Notes: generated by a model from the sequence alone, not told the origin. A stretch of DNA of 64,000 nt from Bacteroides salyersiae WAL 10018 = DSM 18765 = JCM 12988 (GCF_000381365.1 NZ_KB905467.1:1480644-1544643); one strand, 5' to 3'; shown: positions 8,538 through 17,214, counted from the first letter of the stretch. Program-made: numbers and translations.

Positions 8538-9525
8538 ATATTGAGGAACCACATTTAGTACAATATTTATCTATTATCTCAATTACTTTTTGCCCACAAT
8601 TTATGCAATATAATGATTGAACGTCCTTGTTGGATTCATAAAAAGGCCACAATTCATCAATATTGCGTTTCTGCAAATACTGTTCTAATACATTCAAGAG
8701 GTAAGGAACTTCTTCTTTAAGATTCTTAATGTCAGAATATATATTACTACTCTTCAATTTTAGAAAGTCTTCTCTCTTGAATAAAAGAGATACAGTATCA
8801 TCATCATCAAGATAACGAGACCACAATGATGAATTTTGTATGATACATTCTAAAGTAAGTATAACTATCAATTGGGAAAAGTAATCTGTTTTACTCGATA
8901 GATATTTATTATTTTCACGGGCATTGGGCAATTGAAAGCCACTATAGCCTAAACAGTTGTCCTCATGACCTTTAAGAGATGGAACAAACATTGAATCATA
9001 ATCAATAAGAATCGGAGTGCCTTCCTCTGATATACATATGTTATTATGATGTATGTCTCCGTGGGATATACCCCTTTGATTCATATCCTTGAACATCTCA
9101 ATTAATGATTCCTTCAATAATATTAACTGCTTTATATCATTGATGTGGATGTTTATATACTCTTTCAAACTACGCCCATCACACCAATCCATTAATAAAG
9201 CAGAGAAATATTCTCCATTGAAATAGATGGCATTAGATAGATACGACATATTTAACAAATATGGAGCAGGATGTTGCTCAATATATTTTGAAATATGTTC
9301 GCATATTCCTTTAGAATTAGTAGATTCGGATTGCCACATTCGTAAAGCTTTAATATTTCCTGATGAATAACGTATTTTTGTTACTCCACACAGGTTGCCT
9401 TTACGAAAAATAGGCCTACCTTTTTTATTTAAGACGGGCTCTGAATTTTTAAGACTTTCACCTACAAAGGAAGTCCTAAAATCCGAAAAAATTGTGCCAA
9501 TTGCAACTAAACTTAAATCACTCAT
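8530..9525 (-). CDS. Protein kinase with C-terminal zinc ribbon (TerY-P type)
   Basis: 331 residues. Kinase fold with likely ATP-binding Lys59 (KALRMW), hinge LLMDWCDG at about 110-117, catalytic loop HGDIHHNN (Asp157, Asn162) and DYD in place of DFG (Asp175), so it looks active. A zinc ribbon closes the protein (Cys 307, 310, 322, 325), of a different type from the ENP/FCRKC tag. This layout matches the kinase of vWA/PP2C/kinase triads near tellurium-resistance-type gene clusters (TerY-P), a known association I recall from comparative genomics. It overlaps its paralogue by 4 nt. Substrate unknown; the zinc-ribbon or vWA proteins are candidates. Confidence 0.85.
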   Translation of the reverse strand: MSDLSLVAIGTIFSDFRTSFVGESLKNSEPVLNKKGRPIFRKGNLCGVTKIRYSSGNIKALRMWQSESTNSKGICEHISKYIEQHPAPYLLNMSYLSNAIYFNGEYFSALLMDWCDGRSLKEYINIHINDIKQLILLKESLIEMFKDMNQRGISHGDIHHNNICISEEGTPILIDYDSMFVPSLKGHEDNCLGYSGFQLPNARENNKYLSSKTDYFSQLIVILTLECIIQNSSLWSRYLDDDDTVSLLFKREDFLKLKSSNIYSDIKNLKEEVPYLLNVLEQYLQKRNIDELWPFYESNKDVQSLYCINCGQKVIEIIDKYCTKCGSSIYV

Positions 9526-10511
9526 TTGAATAGATTATCAGGAATATCCGCACCTGAAACTTTTTGTGCAACAGGTGGAATCCTCTTATTCATCTTAGGA
9601 TAAATATTAGCAGCATCAACATATGAACTTAGAGGACTTAATGCCTTTATATCAGTTGCTAAAAGAGCCATTTGCAGACCTCCAAATAAGGCTGGTACTC
9701 CTTTTATATCCCAATCACAATATTTGTTTTGAGAGTCCTTAACTTCTGTAATCTTAAATAACAATTGATCCTCCTTATCGTCATCATTAACTTTGTCTGA
9801 ATCCCATAAATCAGGTTTGTGTCCTACCAAATATAAAGTTAGAAAAATCATTAATTCAGAGAAATAATCTGTATAGGGCTGTAAATATTTATTTTTATCT
9901 CTAGCAGTAGGATGCTGATAGCCTGCTTTCCCTTTAATTGTTTCAATTGAGCCTTCAAGAGCTGGAACAAACATTGAATCATAATCAACAAGTTTCAGCG
10001 AACCATCCTCAGTAATCATAATATTGTCATGTTGAAGGTCCCCGTGCGAAATTCCCAAAGAATGCAATTCGTCTGTCATTTCAAGGAATTGACGAGCCAA
10101 TGTTAATATAGATTCAGTGTCGCTTTCTTCTACACAATCGGAAATATATTGTTTCATTGTTCTGCCTTGGCACCAATCCATCAATATAATTGGATATTTT
10201 TCACCATTGAACATATATCCTTCAGGAATATATTCAAAGTTAATTAGATACTTAGATTGATGTGTGGTAATGAATTCACTAATTGCTTTAGATCGTTCCG
10301 CCATTTCTTTTTCATTCATTTCATTAAGCCATAAGCGTAGCGCTTTAGGTTTTCCATCAATCTCACATTTATAGATTTTGCACCAACCTCCTTTTCTCGC
10401 AATAGGACGATTTTTCTTATTCAACAACACTTTCCCTGCTTTCAAATTAGCTGGAATCATGGTCCAGTCATTAATGACTGTATCGCATATTGTTTCTGAA
10501 TATTGCTTCAT
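9522..10511 (-). CDS. Protein kinase, second paralogue without zinc ribbon
   Basis: 329 residues, clearly related to the next gene. Lys56 (KALRLW), hinge ILMDWCQG, catalytic HGDLQHDN (Asp158, Asn163) and DYD at 176-178 are all present, so it should be active. The C-terminus lacks the zinc ribbon and ends in a short polar tail. Two kinases side by side, with the PP2C-like gene only 2 nt upstream, point to a small phosphorylation circuit in which one kinase may have specialised. The family resembles the small Ser/Thr kinases of TerY-P triads. No membrane segment is seen. Confidence 0.85.
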   Translation of the reverse strand: MKQYSETICDTVINDWTMIPANLKAGKVLLNKKNRPIARKGGWCKIYKCEIDGKPKALRLWLNEMNEKEMAERSKAISEFITTHQSKYLINFEYIPEGYMFNGEKYPIILMDWCQGRTMKQYISDCVEESDTESILTLARQFLEMTDELHSLGISHGDLQHDNIMITEDGSLKLVDYDSMFVPALEGSIETIKGKAGYQHPTARDKNKYLQPYTDYFSELMIFLTLYLVGHKPDLWDSDKVNDDDKEDQLLFKITEVKDSQNKYCDWDIKGVPALFGGLQMALLATDIKALSPLSSYVDAANIYPKMNKRIPPVAQKVSGADIPDNLFK

Positions 10512-10513
10512 AT

Positions 10514-11677
10514 TTAATCTTCGATATTATCCTTATGTTGAGTCTCTATTTCATTTGTAGATGATTCCTTATGTTCTATTGTTTCAGTTTCGGTACTATC
10601 TAAAGTGAAGTCGTCATTATTATGAATAGTCTCTTTTGGATGAACTACTTCTTTTAGAGCCTTCTCCTCTTCATATTTTTCGCGTGGATCAATGATTGCA
10701 GTAACACCGAATTCAAGTTTTTGGGGATCTCCTATTTCTATTATTAATGCAGTTGAGTCATCATCCCCCATATTCTGTCGACCTGTTTCTGGGTTTTCTC
10801 TTCGTTCATTATCAATCAATTTTTGGAATTCTTCCTGTGTCTGTATTGACAACAATTGATTGATTCTACTAATAGAATTAGAAGCATCGTCAAGAATCCA
10901 AGCAGATACATGATCTGTTGTTAAAAGAAAAATATCACCGCTCTCACAACTAATATCTTCTATGTATGCCTCGTTTTCTAACCATGTACCTTTTTCATCT
11001 AATTGATCTGGGGCTTGGCTAAAGTCATAATACCCAGTTGTATCAGAATATTTAAATTTGTCTACTCTAACATTTTCATTAGACATTACGACATGTTTAA
11101 TTATCAATACACCATCTGACTTATGAATGTGAAGCAGTGCACTATCTCCTAGTACAGCACATTTCCACCTAATGTTGTCATTTTCGGTCTCACCTAGGGA
11201 AAATTTCATTCGTATGTATGTTGCATGAGCATACTTACCCTCTTGATATAAGCGATGGGCATTTCTAGGCATACGCCCTTCTGCAATTAACGTCTCTTGA
11301 TACTCTTTCCATGCACCGTGTATATTTTCTGCATCATATACAGAAAGTCGAATATTGTCTGAACCAGACTTATACCTTGATAAAAGTTTTACATAATATG
11401 ACTGTCCCATACCTTCACTTACACCATCTACGACACTAAAGAAGCCTTTTGCAGGATCCGCATATAATGTATCTTGACAACTACCGAAAGAACAACCAGG
11501 ATAAGGACAGACAAAGCCTCTTACGAGGTTCTGTTTTGATTGCATAATTTCTTTATCTTGATTATCAATCATATAATTTTGATTTTGTTTATTAGAACTT
11601 AATTTCTTTATTTTTCCAATAATTACAGTTACTATACTTAGTAAGAATATATTTATTTTCTTTAGAAGATATTTCAT
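10514..11677 (-). CDS. PP2C-like Ser/Thr phosphatase
   Basis: 387 residues from the ATG at 11675-11677, preferred over an upstream in-frame TTG at 11734. A short hydrophobic stretch at residues 8-21 may anchor it to the membrane. PP2C motifs in order: Asp84-Gly85 in FFSVVDGVSEG, GDSALLHI around Asp178, LLTTDH around Asp255, and GDDDST at 304-309 for metal-binding Asp residues. An acidic, low-complexity tail of about 60 residues follows. With the vWA genes upstream and the two kinases downstream this makes a complete vWA/phosphatase/kinase set. The predicted role is reversal of phosphorylation by the neighbouring kinases. Confidence 0.85.
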   Translation of the reverse strand: MKYLLKKINIFLLSIVTVIIGKIKKLSSNKQNQNYMIDNQDKEIMQSKQNLVRGFVCPYPGCSFGSCQDTLYADPAKGFFSVVDGVSEGMGQSYYVKLLSRYKSGSDNIRLSVYDAENIHGAWKEYQETLIAEGRMPRNAHRLYQEGKYAHATYIRMKFSLGETENDNIRWKCAVLGDSALLHIHKSDGVLIIKHVVMSNENVRVDKFKYSDTTGYYDFSQAPDQLDEKGTWLENEAYIEDISCESGDIFLLTTDHVSAWILDDASNSISRINQLLSIQTQEEFQKLIDNERRENPETGRQNMGDDDSTALIIEIGDPQKLEFGVTAIIDPREKYEEEKALKEVVHPKETIHNNDDFTLDSTETETIEHKESSTNEIETQHKDNIED

Positions 11678-11774
11678 TTTACCCCAAATAACGAGGAACA
11701 ATATCGGTCTATTCAACTGAGAATGATAATGCAATTTTATTACACCGATATTGTTTCCCTAATTAATGATGTTT

Positions 11775-12620
11775 TTACTTCATCTTTACTCTAGTTCCGA
11801 TGCTTACAAATTGACCGGCATATGCAGGATCCTTAATGTTTGAGCAGAAAAGTCTTCCGCCTTTGGATATACCTAATCTTTGTATAGGTTCACTATTATT
11901 GACTATATCATCAGTAACCTCTGTTGAAATTTCGAACATAAGTTTTGAGTAATCATCATAGCAGTCCTCAATATTAGATGGAGCTTTTAATTCCTTTGCA
12001 TTCGGTTTTGCAGAAATATGTAAATTAATTATTAACGGACTTCCGTCAGCAGTCTGCAAACTTTTAATATCTTCTATGGCTTTACGTAAATCTGCCGTAT
12101 TATCAGTAGGCTCACCGTCTGAAATATTTATAATAACTGGCACAGGATCTCTTTCTCCATCGTGAGATTGATTCCACTGTTTTAAGACATTATATGCTGT
12201 CATATAAGCAGATGCCATAGGAGTTCCTCCACCATGAGCAGGAGTAAGGATAGGTAAAATCTCAAGATTGGAGATAACAGACTTTTGGTAGTTATATTCT
12301 TTACTAATAACATCACTATATTTAGGAGCCATTAATAGTTCTGCTTTCCAGTTACCCTCGTCTTTTTCGTCGTCTGGATTTCCCTTTCCACCATATCCTA
12401 TGATAACAAAACAAATCTCATGCTTAACTTCCTCGTCATCATCGGATGTTTGTATTGTGGCCTGTTTAATAGCTTCAGTGATACAAGCATTCACTAAATC
12501 TGCAATATGATCTGCAATGGCATGGCCATCAATAGGCATAACATCTTCCGTTGAGCCAGATTGGTCTACAAGGAAAACAATCAAGCCTGGGTTCTCTCTG
12601 GTAAATCTGTTTGAATACAT
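11775..12620 (-). CDS. von Willebrand A domain protein (TerY-like)
   Basis: 281 residues, a single vWA domain with an intact MIDAS metal site: DQSGS at 19-23, Thr133 in HGGGTPMASAY and Asp168 in NISDGEPTD. A second acidic loop (DDDEE near 60-65) and an IIGYGG strand follow the TerY pattern. It is soluble, with no signal peptide. It is 33 nt downstream of a paralogue and about 100 nt upstream of the PP2C-like gene. TerY-type vWA proteins are thought to assemble with the phosphatase and kinase of the same cluster. The presence of two copies suggests a heteromer or two ligand states. Confidence 0.85.
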   Translation of the reverse strand: MYSNRFTRENPGLIVFLVDQSGSTEDVMPIDGHAIADHIADLVNACITEAIKQATIQTSDDDEEVKHEICFVIIGYGGKGNPDDEKDEGNWKAELLMAPKYSDVISKEYNYQKSVISNLEILPILTPAHGGGTPMASAYMTAYNVLKQWNQSHDGERDPVPVIINISDGEPTDNTADLRKAIEDIKSLQTADGSPLIINLHISAKPNAKELKAPSNIEDCYDDYSKLMFEISTEVTDDIVNNSEPIQRLGISKGGRLFCSNIKDPAYAGQFVSIGTRVKMK

Positions 12621-12653
12621 AGTCTATAATTGTTTATTATTTGAATGTTGAGT

Positions 12654-13505
12654 TTATCGCATCTTTTTGACCTTTGTACCTACTCGAAGAATATTTACAA
12701 GTGCACTAGGATCATTTATATTCATCATAAGGATCTTAGAATTAGCATTTGCATTTCCAAGACCTTTTTCTGATATACCAGAGATTAAATCCTCTGTCAT
12801 GTTTGATGAGATAGTAAAAAGAAACTGAGCGAATGGGTCTTCACCAAGAGCATTAGCATTATCAGGGAAACGCACTTCATTCCCATCCAATTGACTAATC
12901 ATAATATTAAAAATACGGGGGAAACCATCCGCAAATGAAATCTTCATGATTTCATGAGCTTCTATAGCAGTATTTGTTAATGCTGCCTCTGTACAATAGC
13001 CTGTTTCATCGGAAGGTGCTCCATCTGTTATATTAATTACAATAGGACTAGGATCTTCTTCTCCATCTCTACCTTCACTCTTCCACTTGTTAATATGCTG
13101 CTTTGCCATCTCAAAAGCAGCAGCCATTGGCGTTACGTAACCTGCGACTGGTCTTACGACATTTAATATAGATAATGGACCTGCAATAGTGTCCATTTTT
13201 TCTTCCTTATGTCTATTTGCAATATCAGAAAGGTAACCTTCATAAAGCAATTGTGCAGAAGTGTTTGGTTCACCACCGTAGCCAATAATTACTACCTTTT
13301 GATAGTCCCGAACCTCTTCATCGTCATCTCCAACTGGTCTTGTAGCTATTTTTACCATTTCAGTTAATACGATGTTGATACTATCTGCGGCAATAATAGC
13401 CAAAGGCTTACCATTAGCTACGCTAGCACCTTCCATAGAACCTGATTGGTCTATCATAAGTATAACCAATCCCGGATGTTTTCTTGTTGCATTATTAGTG
13501 TACAT
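12654..13505 (-). CDS. von Willebrand A domain protein, second paralogue
   Basis: 283 residues from the ATG at 13503-13505. An upstream in-frame ATG at 13541 would add 12 residues. The inner start is preferred because it aligns with the paralogue (MYTNNATRKHPG against MYSNRFTRENPG) and puts the MIDAS DQSGS at residues 19-23 in both. The downstream MIDAS elements VTPMAAAF and TDGAPSDE are present. Soluble, no other domain. A gap of nearly 180 nt separates it from the M48 gene upstream, the largest inside the island apart from the regulatory region. I saw no convincing promoter in that gap. Likely partner of the other vWA protein and of the PP2C/kinase genes. Confidence 0.83.
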   Translation of the reverse strand: MYTNNATRKHPGLVILMIDQSGSMEGASVANGKPLAIIAADSINIVLTEMVKIATRPVGDDDEEVRDYQKVVIIGYGGEPNTSAQLLYEGYLSDIANRHKEEKMDTIAGPLSILNVVRPVAGYVTPMAAAFEMAKQHINKWKSEGRDGEEDPSPIVINITDGAPSDETGYCTEAALTNTAIEAHEIMKISFADGFPRIFNIMISQLDGNEVRFPDNANALGEDPFAQFLFTISSNMTEDLISGISEKGLGNANANSKILMMNINDPSALVNILRVGTKVKKMR

Positions 13506-13688
13506 AATTTGTATATTTAATGATTTTAATTTGTTTTCCATATTATTTGCTTATTCGCTTCTATAGCAAATAAAAAGCGTAGGTTTCTCTAAAAAGGTCC
13601 AGCTCTTGTAAATTGATTTATGTGCATATTATTTAATTACTGGATCATAATACAATACCTAATCTTTCTTATTTTTAATAATTCCTAA

Positions 13689-14570
13689 TTACCACAATTT
13701 AGCAATAGAGTCTATTACGGATTGGTCTATCAAAACAGGTCTATCCTTATCTTCTTTAATTAGTGAACCATAGAAACTATTGGAAGCACTAATCCAATTT
13801 AACAACTCAGCAGCCCTCATTACTGTCCATGGGTGCGATGCATCAGCAATGGATATGAACTTAATGACCTTACTCATTGCATTGTAATCCAATTGTTTAA
13901 ATTCTATTGCCTGCTGAATGAATGTCTGGTAATTCATATTATTGAACTCTTTAATTGGCATTCCCGCCATCTTCATGAATGCACAAATTGCAGCATCTTT
14001 ATTTTGGCAACAAAGTAATCCTGTGCGGTCTGCTGTAAATTCAGACATTCTATCCCAGTAATATAATGCATATTGCAGTGGAGCTGCAGCGATACTACCA
14101 AATGGAATGGCGTCTATAACCATATTTATTACCTGAGCCATCATATGGTACAGCATGTGATTGCTCTTTACGTGCCCACATTCGTGACCTATGATAAACA
14201 TGATTTCATCATCATCGCAAAGATCTATCAATCCAGAATTAAGAACTATTATCGGATTTTCAGAACCAACAGTGAATGCATTGATTCCATATCCCCATTG
14301 AATATATAAATCCGGGATATTAGGAATGTCTAAAATCTGACAAGCATACTGTACATACTCATAAATGTTCGGATAGTTATCTTTTGTAACTTTTAAATTA
14401 CTACCGGTATACTGTACAGTATAAATCTTTTCAATTGTATGCTTAGTAATAAAGTCACCTACAACCTTTAAGCCAGGAGTTTTCTTCAAAGCTGTCAATG
14501 CTTTTTGGTCAAATGGATGTTCATATTGTGAGTGATCCAAGCCTTTTAGTATTTGCTTATTCTTAATCAT
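13689..14570 (-). CDS. M48-family zinc metallopeptidase (first of two in the island)
   Basis: 293 residues. Zinc site HECGH (His129, Glu130, His133), with the third ligand Glu177 in SEFTADRTGLL, the standard M48 arrangement. Before it lies an NAFTVG stretch typical of M48 proteases such as HtpX and Oma1-like enzymes. Helices around 143-170 are moderately hydrophobic (VINMVIDAIPFGSIAAAP), so it may dip into or associate with the membrane. It lies 14 nt downstream of a paralogue. Predicted ATP-independent protease. Targets may be membrane or island proteins, by context only. Confidence 0.85.
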   Translation of the reverse strand: MIKNKQILKGLDHSQYEHPFDQKALTALKKTPGLKVVGDFITKHTIEKIYTVQYTGSNLKVTKDNYPNIYEYVQYACQILDIPNIPDLYIQWGYGINAFTVGSENPIIVLNSGLIDLCDDDEIMFIIGHECGHVKSNHMLYHMMAQVINMVIDAIPFGSIAAAPLQYALYYWDRMSEFTADRTGLLCCQNKDAAICAFMKMAGMPIKEFNNMNYQTFIQQAIEFKQLDYNAMSKVIKFISIADASHPWTVMRAAELLNWISASNSFYGSLIKEDKDRPVLIDQSVIDSIAKLW

Positions 14571-14584
14571 ATATCATATAATTA

Positions 14585-15373
14585 CTATTGTTGAAGTGAA
14601 ATAAATTGTTCCAATTGATTGAGTCTACTATTATACATGGGATGTATATTGCTCAACTCAAAATATCTTGCGATTTGATTTGTCTCTTTAATATTTGTGT
14701 TACATAACCTTGTGAATAAAGATTTAATGTGCAATATACTTTTTACACATATCAACCCAGCTCTGTCCGCAGTATATTCTGCACATCTATACCATTGATT
14801 GAGTGGAACATCTATCAAATCAGATACGATAGGCCCCAAAATCTCAGATTTGTTATTTAGATTATCTAATAATCCTTTAATAGTATGACACATTAGGTTC
14901 TTCTGAAGAATGTGCCCCAGTTCGTGACCTATCATAAATTTCAATTCCCCATCAGGCAAACTAATCACCGCCTTACAACTGATAAGAATGATTGGAGCAT
15001 TGTCTGTTCCTACGCTTAATGCATTTATACCTTTGAGTTGATTAGTAATATATACTTCCGGAATGTCCTCAACATTCAAAGATTTATAGCAACTTTGAAG
15101 GACATCATATAAGTGTGGATAATTACTTCTGCTGACTAATTGCCCTGTTGATTTTATTTTTTTGATTTGCTTTTTACAGTATTTATCGGCAAATAATTGA
15201 AGTGTTTTACGAACCAATCCATTTGAAAGGATTGCATCCATATAATTATCGCAGGGATATGCATATGGAAGAGACATTTCTTTCTTTTGTGAAAGAAATT
15301 TTGAGGATTTCACAGATTCTACAATCTGTTCGGCCTTACTCTTTAACTTTGTATATCCTTCGGTTAAGGGCAT
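14585..15373 (-). CDS. M48-family zinc metallopeptidase (second of two in the island)
   Basis: 262 residues, related to the gene that follows it. Zinc motif HELGH at 150-154 and third ligand Glu199 in AEYTADRAGLI. It shares the INALSVG strand and overall order with its paralogue but lacks the same hydrophobic stretch. It sits 3 nt after the probable anti-sigma gene. Duplication of M48 proteases parallels the duplication of the kinases and vWA proteins in this island. One possible job, given the position next to sigma and anti-sigma, is regulated cleavage of the anti-sigma protein; nothing in the sequence proves this. Confidence 0.83.
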   Translation of the reverse strand: MPLTEGYTKLKSKAEQIVESVKSSKFLSQKKEMSLPYAYPCDNYMDAILSNGLVRKTLQLFADKYCKKQIKKIKSTGQLVSRSNYPHLYDVLQSCYKSLNVEDIPEVYITNQLKGINALSVGTDNAPIILISCKAVISLPDGELKFMIGHELGHILQKNLMCHTIKGLLDNLNNKSEILGPIVSDLIDVPLNQWYRCAEYTADRAGLICVKSILHIKSLFTRLCNTNIKETNQIARYFELSNIHPMYNSRLNQLEQFISLQQ

Positions 15374-15376
15374 ATC

Positions 15377-15724
15377 TTACAATAAATCATCTAATTCAGT
15401 ACTCATTCTACTTAACCTATCATATAATTCGCTTGCCTTGGCTTTCTGTGACTTATTTTTAGGTATGAATAATTTGTTTTGCTCAGGGGCAAATGCCGCT
15501 GCTGAATACGCAATTTCTGAGAATGATGATTCATTCATCGGAATGCAATTATCTGAAATTTCTAATTGTTCACCTAAATAATCAACTGTGTCATTGTCCA
15601 TCAAGCATAGAATATGCTCATACGCTTCCGGGTGTTCGCACAAATATCTTCGAACGAAATTACGCTCTTCAGCGGTTACAGTTCCTTCTACATAACAAGC
15701 AATCAGTTCATCACTTATTTTCAT
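15377..15724 (-). CDS. Probable anti-sigma factor
   Basis: 115 residues. The N-terminus (LIACYVEGTVTAEERNFV, then a PEAYEHIL helix) matches the pattern of anti-sigma N-terminal domains, in which a short helix is followed by xEGxLxxEE and a hairpin helix. The usual zinc-binding HxxxCxxC is not intact; only one Cys lies near. There is no membrane helix, so it would be a soluble anti-sigma. The 14-nt overlap with the upstream sigma gene is the strongest support. Alternative: an unrelated small regulator. Moderate confidence. Confidence 0.6.
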   Translation of the reverse strand: MKISDELIACYVEGTVTAEERNFVRRYLCEHPEAYEHILCLMDNDTVDYLGEQLEISDNCIPMNESSFSEIAYSAAAFAPEQNKLFIPKNKSQKAKASELYDRLSRMSTELDDLL

Positions 15725-16370
15725 ACCAGTCTTTTTTAATCTGTTCTACAATAGCTTTGACTTCCTTGAGTGCCCTTGCCTTATTCATATCTACATAGTG
15801 AGCATCAGGAACGACTATCTTGCCGTCATAGAAGGTTACTTTATTCTCTTTCTTTCTTTTTGCAACCATCATTTCAGCAATCTCTTTGTGATTATATCCT
15901 TCAAGTTCTTTGATAAGTATGAAGCGATAGTCATCATTCTCTAATCGGTTGATGGCCTCCATGAGCATTACCAATTTCTGATTACCAACTTCCGGTTCAG
16001 GTTCTGGCAACGGTTTATCTCCGCCATTTACCACAATAGAGCCATCTTTTCCCCCTAAACCTATCAATTCATCTTTCTTTTCCAGGAATAAATGCGATGC
16101 AACAGAGCAGAACCAAGTTCTGAACTTGCATTTCCACTGGAAGGATTTCAATGGTTGCCAGTCACCTCTTTTGCCTTTGAATTGTATGTATAGACAATTA
16201 ATCAAATCTTCAAGATATGCCAACGAATCGTAATATCTCCACGCATAAAACTTCAAGTCACTCTCGTATCTGTCGTATAGCAGATAGAGCATAGCTTCTT
16301 CGTTTCCTGCAATAATGAGGTCAACAATTTCCTTGTCAGTCATGTCTTTGTATGATTTATATAAAATCAT
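15711..16370 (-). CDS. Sigma-70-family (ECF-like) RNA polymerase sigma factor
   Basis: 219 residues. Region 2-like part at about 13-105 (AGNEEAMLYLLYDRYESDLKF, LEDLINCLYIQF, FRTWFCSVASH). A glycine/proline-rich linker spans about 112-135. Region 4-like part has LENDDYRFILIKELEGYNHKEIAEMM. The region-4 helix-turn-helix is interrupted by about 25 residues between the EIAEMM helix and the MNKARALKEVKAIV helix, which is unusual. An internal ATG at residue 10 is an alternative start. It follows the upxY-like gene by 12 nt and precedes the anti-sigma with overlap. It probably redirects RNA polymerase to the island or to a wider regulon. Confidence 0.75.
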   Translation of the reverse strand: MILYKSYKDMTDKEIVDLIIAGNEEAMLYLLYDRYESDLKFYAWRYYDSLAYLEDLINCLYIQFKGKRGDWQPLKSFQWKCKFRTWFCSVASHLFLEKKDELIGLGGKDGSIVVNGGDKPLPEPEPEVGNQKLVMLMEAINRLENDDYRFILIKELEGYNHKEIAEMMVAKRKKENKVTFYDGKIVVPDAHYVDMNKARALKEVKAIVEQIKKDWYENK

Positions 16371-16382
16371 TTCAAATATTCT

Positions 16383-16967
16383 TTATTTAGCAGTTAAACA
16401 GTGCTTAGCAATTTTCACACAAGCATATCCTAATCCATCAATTAAAACTCCAACGATAGAATGTTTGTCGTCTGCCTCACTTACCACTCCTTCAAGACCT
16501 TTCAAAGAACCAGATGCTACATAAACTTTATCGCCAGCATGCAAGTCACTGATAATTGTGACTTCTGTTTCTGCATTTTCAAGCATAAATTTTAATCTGT
16601 CTATTTGATAGTCTGGGATAGAAGTAGCAAATTTTCGTTTGTCTTCATCACTGCCAGGTAAAGCTAAGAGTCTGAAGATATACGATTGATTGCGTAACCA
16701 TTCTTCTTCGTTTACAGTTGCACGAACAAACACGACCATTGGCATAATAAGACGATTGACTTTTTTCTTTCGATCGCTCCATTGATGTATTTCTTGTTGT
16801 GTAGGGATATACGTTTCATAACCAGCCTTGCCCAATTGAGTAGCTGTTTTCTTCTCACAATTCATCTGAACAAGAACAGCAATCCAACGTTTTGGGTGCG
16901 CTTCGCGGTCGTTTGTCCCATTGGCAAACGATTTTTCTGTCTCGTGGTATACATCTTGGACACCCAT
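16383..16967 (-). CDS. UpxY-like NusG-family transcription antiterminator
   Basis: 194 residues. NusG N-terminal domain at about 26-115 (RWIAVLVQMNCEKK, ETYIPTQ, LIMPMVVFVRA) and a KOW domain at about 140-190 (GDKVYVASGSLKGLEGVV). This is the layout of Bacteroides UpxY proteins, which act on the 5' untranslated region of their own capsule operon to prevent early termination. Here it heads an operon with no polysaccharide genes visible. Its leader of about 400 nt carries a terminator-like hairpin, so it likely permits transcription through the 17-kb island. First gene of the operon, 12 nt before the sigma gene. Confidence 0.87.
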   Translation of the reverse strand: MGVQDVYHETEKSFANGTNDREAHPKRWIAVLVQMNCEKKTATQLGKAGYETYIPTQQEIHQWSDRKKKVNRLIMPMVVFVRATVNEEEWLRNQSYIFRLLALPGSDEDKRKFATSIPDYQIDRLKFMLENAETEVTIISDLHAGDKVYVASGSLKGLEGVVSEADDKHSIVGVLIDGLGYACVKIAKHCLTAK

Positions 16968-17080
16968 ATTATTGTCATCTATTCTTCGTTGAAGTGTTTA
17001 ATAAATTCTTAAAAAAGTCAATAACAAAACACTTGTCATCATTTTGAATCCGACTTTACTGATCCAATCAAAACACAAAA

Positions 17081-17158
17081 AAGCGCAGACCCAATTGTCA
17101 TCCGCCTCCAGGTATCGCCAAACACCCACTGCACAAATGAACAATTTTGTCTACGCTT
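17081..17158 (-). terminator. Terminator-like hairpin (attenuator) in the leader
   Basis: Arms 17141-17158 and 17081-17098 are complementary at 15 of 18 positions, plus one G-U wobble. On the minus strand the stem is followed by TTTTTTGTGTTTT, as in an intrinsic terminator. The 42-nt loop contains TGTGCAGT and TTTGGCGAT, the complement of repeat copy A upstream. It lies about 110 nt before the upxY-like start, so it would stop transcription unless bypassed. This is a natural target for the NusG-like protein. Confidence 0.55.
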
Positions 17159-17183
17159 CGTTATATTATAAGAAGAGTCACAG

Positions 17184-17214
17184 TTACCTCTCATTCTCAG
17201 AAAATGAAAGGTAA
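17184..17214. other. Small leader hairpin
   Basis: TTACCTCTCATT (17184-17195) and AATGAAAGGTAA (17203-17214) pair at 11 of 12 positions around a 7-nt loop. It lies inside the predicted leader RNA, between repeat copy A and the terminator-like hairpin. No U tract follows, so it is structural rather than a terminator. Confidence 0.5.

Noticed and set aside
11678..11734. Longer PP2C-like start at a TTG
   Set aside because: An ATG at 11677 gives a normal start; TTG starts are rare and the extension has no family support.
16383..16967. Start of a capsule polysaccharide locus, because of the UpxY-like gene
   Set aside because: No glycosyltransferase, flippase, polymerase or UpxZ gene follows in 16 kb.
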